Shown: positions 62,001 through 64,000 of the stretch, piece after piece | Numbering within the stretch: the stretch's first letter is position 1 | How the letters are laid out: the number at the start of each line of letters is the position of its first letter | NCBI GenBank assembly: GCA_036345935.2 | Contig: JADWOT020000001.1 | Span: 12,404,623-12,468,622 of the forward strand | Direction of reading: 5' to 3' | Length of the DNA: 64,000 nucleotides | Source of the DNA: Taenia hydatigena | Lineage: Eukaryota; Platyhelminthes; Cestoda; Cyclophyllidea; Taeniidae | Program-made: the position numbers and the translations under genes | Notes under the pieces: generated by a model | The model's database searches: none | The model's input: only the letters and a program-made list of their open reading frames with translations | What the model was told of the DNA's origin: nothing

Positions 62001-64000
62001 TGTCACTAAAGATGCCTTGCTTCTAAATCACATTGGAAACGGCACAAAATTACGTATCTTCCAGCTGGATTGGCACTGCAAGTTAGTGGATTTTCAAGTT
62101 GCGGAGGACTTAGTAGATGCCTGCAACATCATTTCATACAGGCGATGAATACTTCCGAATCGGCAATCCTAGCATCAGCAATGGGAAGTGTATCAGTTGG
62201 CACCAACTGTTTGCTGAAACCCACTTGCTGCTGCTGAAAATGGTCAGAGAAAATAGAGTTCTTCCAGCGATATTCATTTTAGTCTGCTTGATCCTCTCCT
62301 CAGCAGATCATCAATTTCTACTTCATGTTTAATCCTCACCCACTTTCTTTCGCTGTATTGCAGATTTACTGAAGGGCACTGCTCTTTATTACACACTATC
62401 AACGTGAAGACTCGTTTCAACATTAATTTTTTCCCGAATCAATCACTGTTCAAAATAAAAACGATTGATAGACGGAAATAGATAAGACCAGACTCACAGG
62501 ATAGGAAGCCATCAACTTGGTTTTCGTGAAGCTAAAACAGTTAAGGCAAGGTAGTACACTGCAAGCTAATTAGAATCGGGGTCCAAAATAACTGTTTTAA
62601 TTTACCTAGGAAATAGCCAATTCAAAAAATGCAAAACTTGAATGATGGGAAGATAACTATAGAAGTCTGAAGTTTGTTTTGTATCTGTGCCAATGTGCTG
62701 CTTTCGATTGCTTAGATATATTTTGGCTAGGACTCCTGCTGCCCTCCTCATTTTCCGCCGACCCTTCAACCTCCATCTGTGGACGCAACGGTGACACAAC
62801 TAAGCCGTCGTGCTGTTCAACTCTTCTAACGCTGCTTTGGCATCCTCGCCTAATGACATGTTGGCAGTAGCCGTATCATCGGCATTGATGGTGAGGAGAA
62901 CGATAGTGATCGTGACGGCAGTTGAGCTGACGTTAAGTCAATGATAAAAGCCAGCTCAACCATCGATGATAAACTGTGTTCTTCCAGACTCCACTACTTC
63001 TTAGAAAATGAGCTTTTACCATTCCTTAATGACTTTTTTAAAAGTCAGTCTTCCAAAGTAGTGGAAGTATAAGAAAGACTAAGGATATGAATAACGAGTT
63101 AGCTGTGTTGTAGTAATTGTAGCCAGTTACTTGATAACATATCGTTACGTTGTGTTGCACCTCCTCATGCCTTTTGGCGCCATGGTGGCGTGTGGTGTCA
63201 CGAAAAAGCTCATTGTGCCCAATTCGAGATAAAACTACTCATATATGATGCGACTTGCTTCTTTGATGCCCACTTTCATGGCCGCTACTTTGCCCGTGTG
63301 CCTTCTTAGCTTGTGCTTTGTATTATATCCAAATGGCTGTTATCCCTCAGCTATAAGAAGTCGGTGAATACGAATGATGGAACCGCATTTAGCTCATTTT
63401 GGCAAACCATTGCCACGGTCACACTGCTTTTCTATGAGAGATTTAAATGTAGGAAATAGGCAGAAGAGAGGCAGACTGTATTGCCGTTTAGAAGTCATTA
63501 TGAATCCCATCCATTGCCCCTTGGACTTTGTGGTGTAATAGCCACTCTCCATCGCCACATGCAAACCGCGCTGGTTGCTAAGCATTTTAGACAATGCCCT
63601 GATGACATTCATGCTTGCAATAGGAGTGGTCTCAAGCACAACACTGATTCGGAATACAGGTTCAATCCAAGCTGAAGTTGTGCAAGAATCAACGGAATTT
63701 CAGTAATGTGTTGGCAGGAGAATTTGTCAATAATTTATCACCCCTAGCTATTTGATTGATTCCACTCAAATGCACACCCGCATAGAGATAGGTAGGTGGC
63801 TTGTCCCTCTACTGCCAGCATTCCATTTGCGTGTTCGCTTGTTTGTCATCTCCATGCAATTACCGAAAATAGCTCCATTACAAACTTTCGCAATATTTAC
63901 TGGTCACCGTAGCCTTCATGCAAATTAAAATTTCCATCCACGGCAACACAATTTTTCTTATTCTCTCGCCAATAGAGCAGTCGAGACAACTATTCACGGA
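59030..64000. other. Gene-poor stretch to window end
   Basis: Scattered frames up to about 116 codons (59348-59698, with YRDSRPVVEYYQKQVQFF; not recognised and lacking an ATG start). No repeats or RNA genes identified. Confidence 0.4.

Overview
The window looks like animal nuclear DNA, most likely from a parasitic flatworm (probably a tapeworm). The histone genes are intronless, have TATA/CCAAT promoters and end in metazoan-type histone 3' stem-loops. The histone sequences look flatworm-like to me, but that rests on family memory rather than a search. Most of the rest is gene-poor DNA with decayed retroelement and pseudogene pieces, minisatellites and microsatellites. No prokaryotic-style operons, CRISPR arrays, rRNA or convincing tRNA genes are visible.

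Positions 1-35840 form one giant inverted repeat (palindrome). The left arm is 1-17769, the spacer is only 114 bp (17770-17883) and the right arm is 17884-35840. The left arm already reads as repeat at base 1, so the outer end lies beyond the window. Near the centre, position x pairs with 35653-x. Indels shift the sum to about 35601 (x about 5.3-9.06 kb), 35701 (x about 2.3-5.25 kb), 35735-35754 (x about 0.9-2.1 kb) and 35841 at the outer edge. The arms are almost identical over the inner 8 kb. They are clearly diverged in one block (8.5-9.8 kb versus 25.8-27.1 kb) and in the outer 2.4 kb.

Each arm carries a convergent histone pair, H2B then H2A, so two H2A genes point away from each other across the palindrome centre. 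Farther out, each arm carries a frameshifted signal-peptide/acidic reading frame, a 53-bp minisatellite, two related copies of a dispersed repeat (one with a roughly 0.7-kb insertion), an unknown 180-220 residue open frame (shortened by a 101-bp deletion in the left arm), a decayed Ty3/Gypsy integrase and a second 53-bp minisatellite.

Right of the palindrome (35.8-64 kb) there is a third 53-bp minisatellite, a decayed AGC-type protein kinase pseudogene (about 40.4-40.9 kb, minus strand), two roughly 480-bp direct repeats (44.4 and 45.3 kb), a third H2A gene (47.999-48.385 kb) without an H2B partner, several possible exons of unknown genes (36.2, 49.4, 50.6 and 58.5 kb) and microsatellites. 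The third H2A shares a perfect 286-bp stretch with the arm copies inside otherwise diverged flanks, which suggests gene conversion. The arm copies encode Ala and the third copy encodes the usual Glu at residue 41, in the H2A L1 loop.
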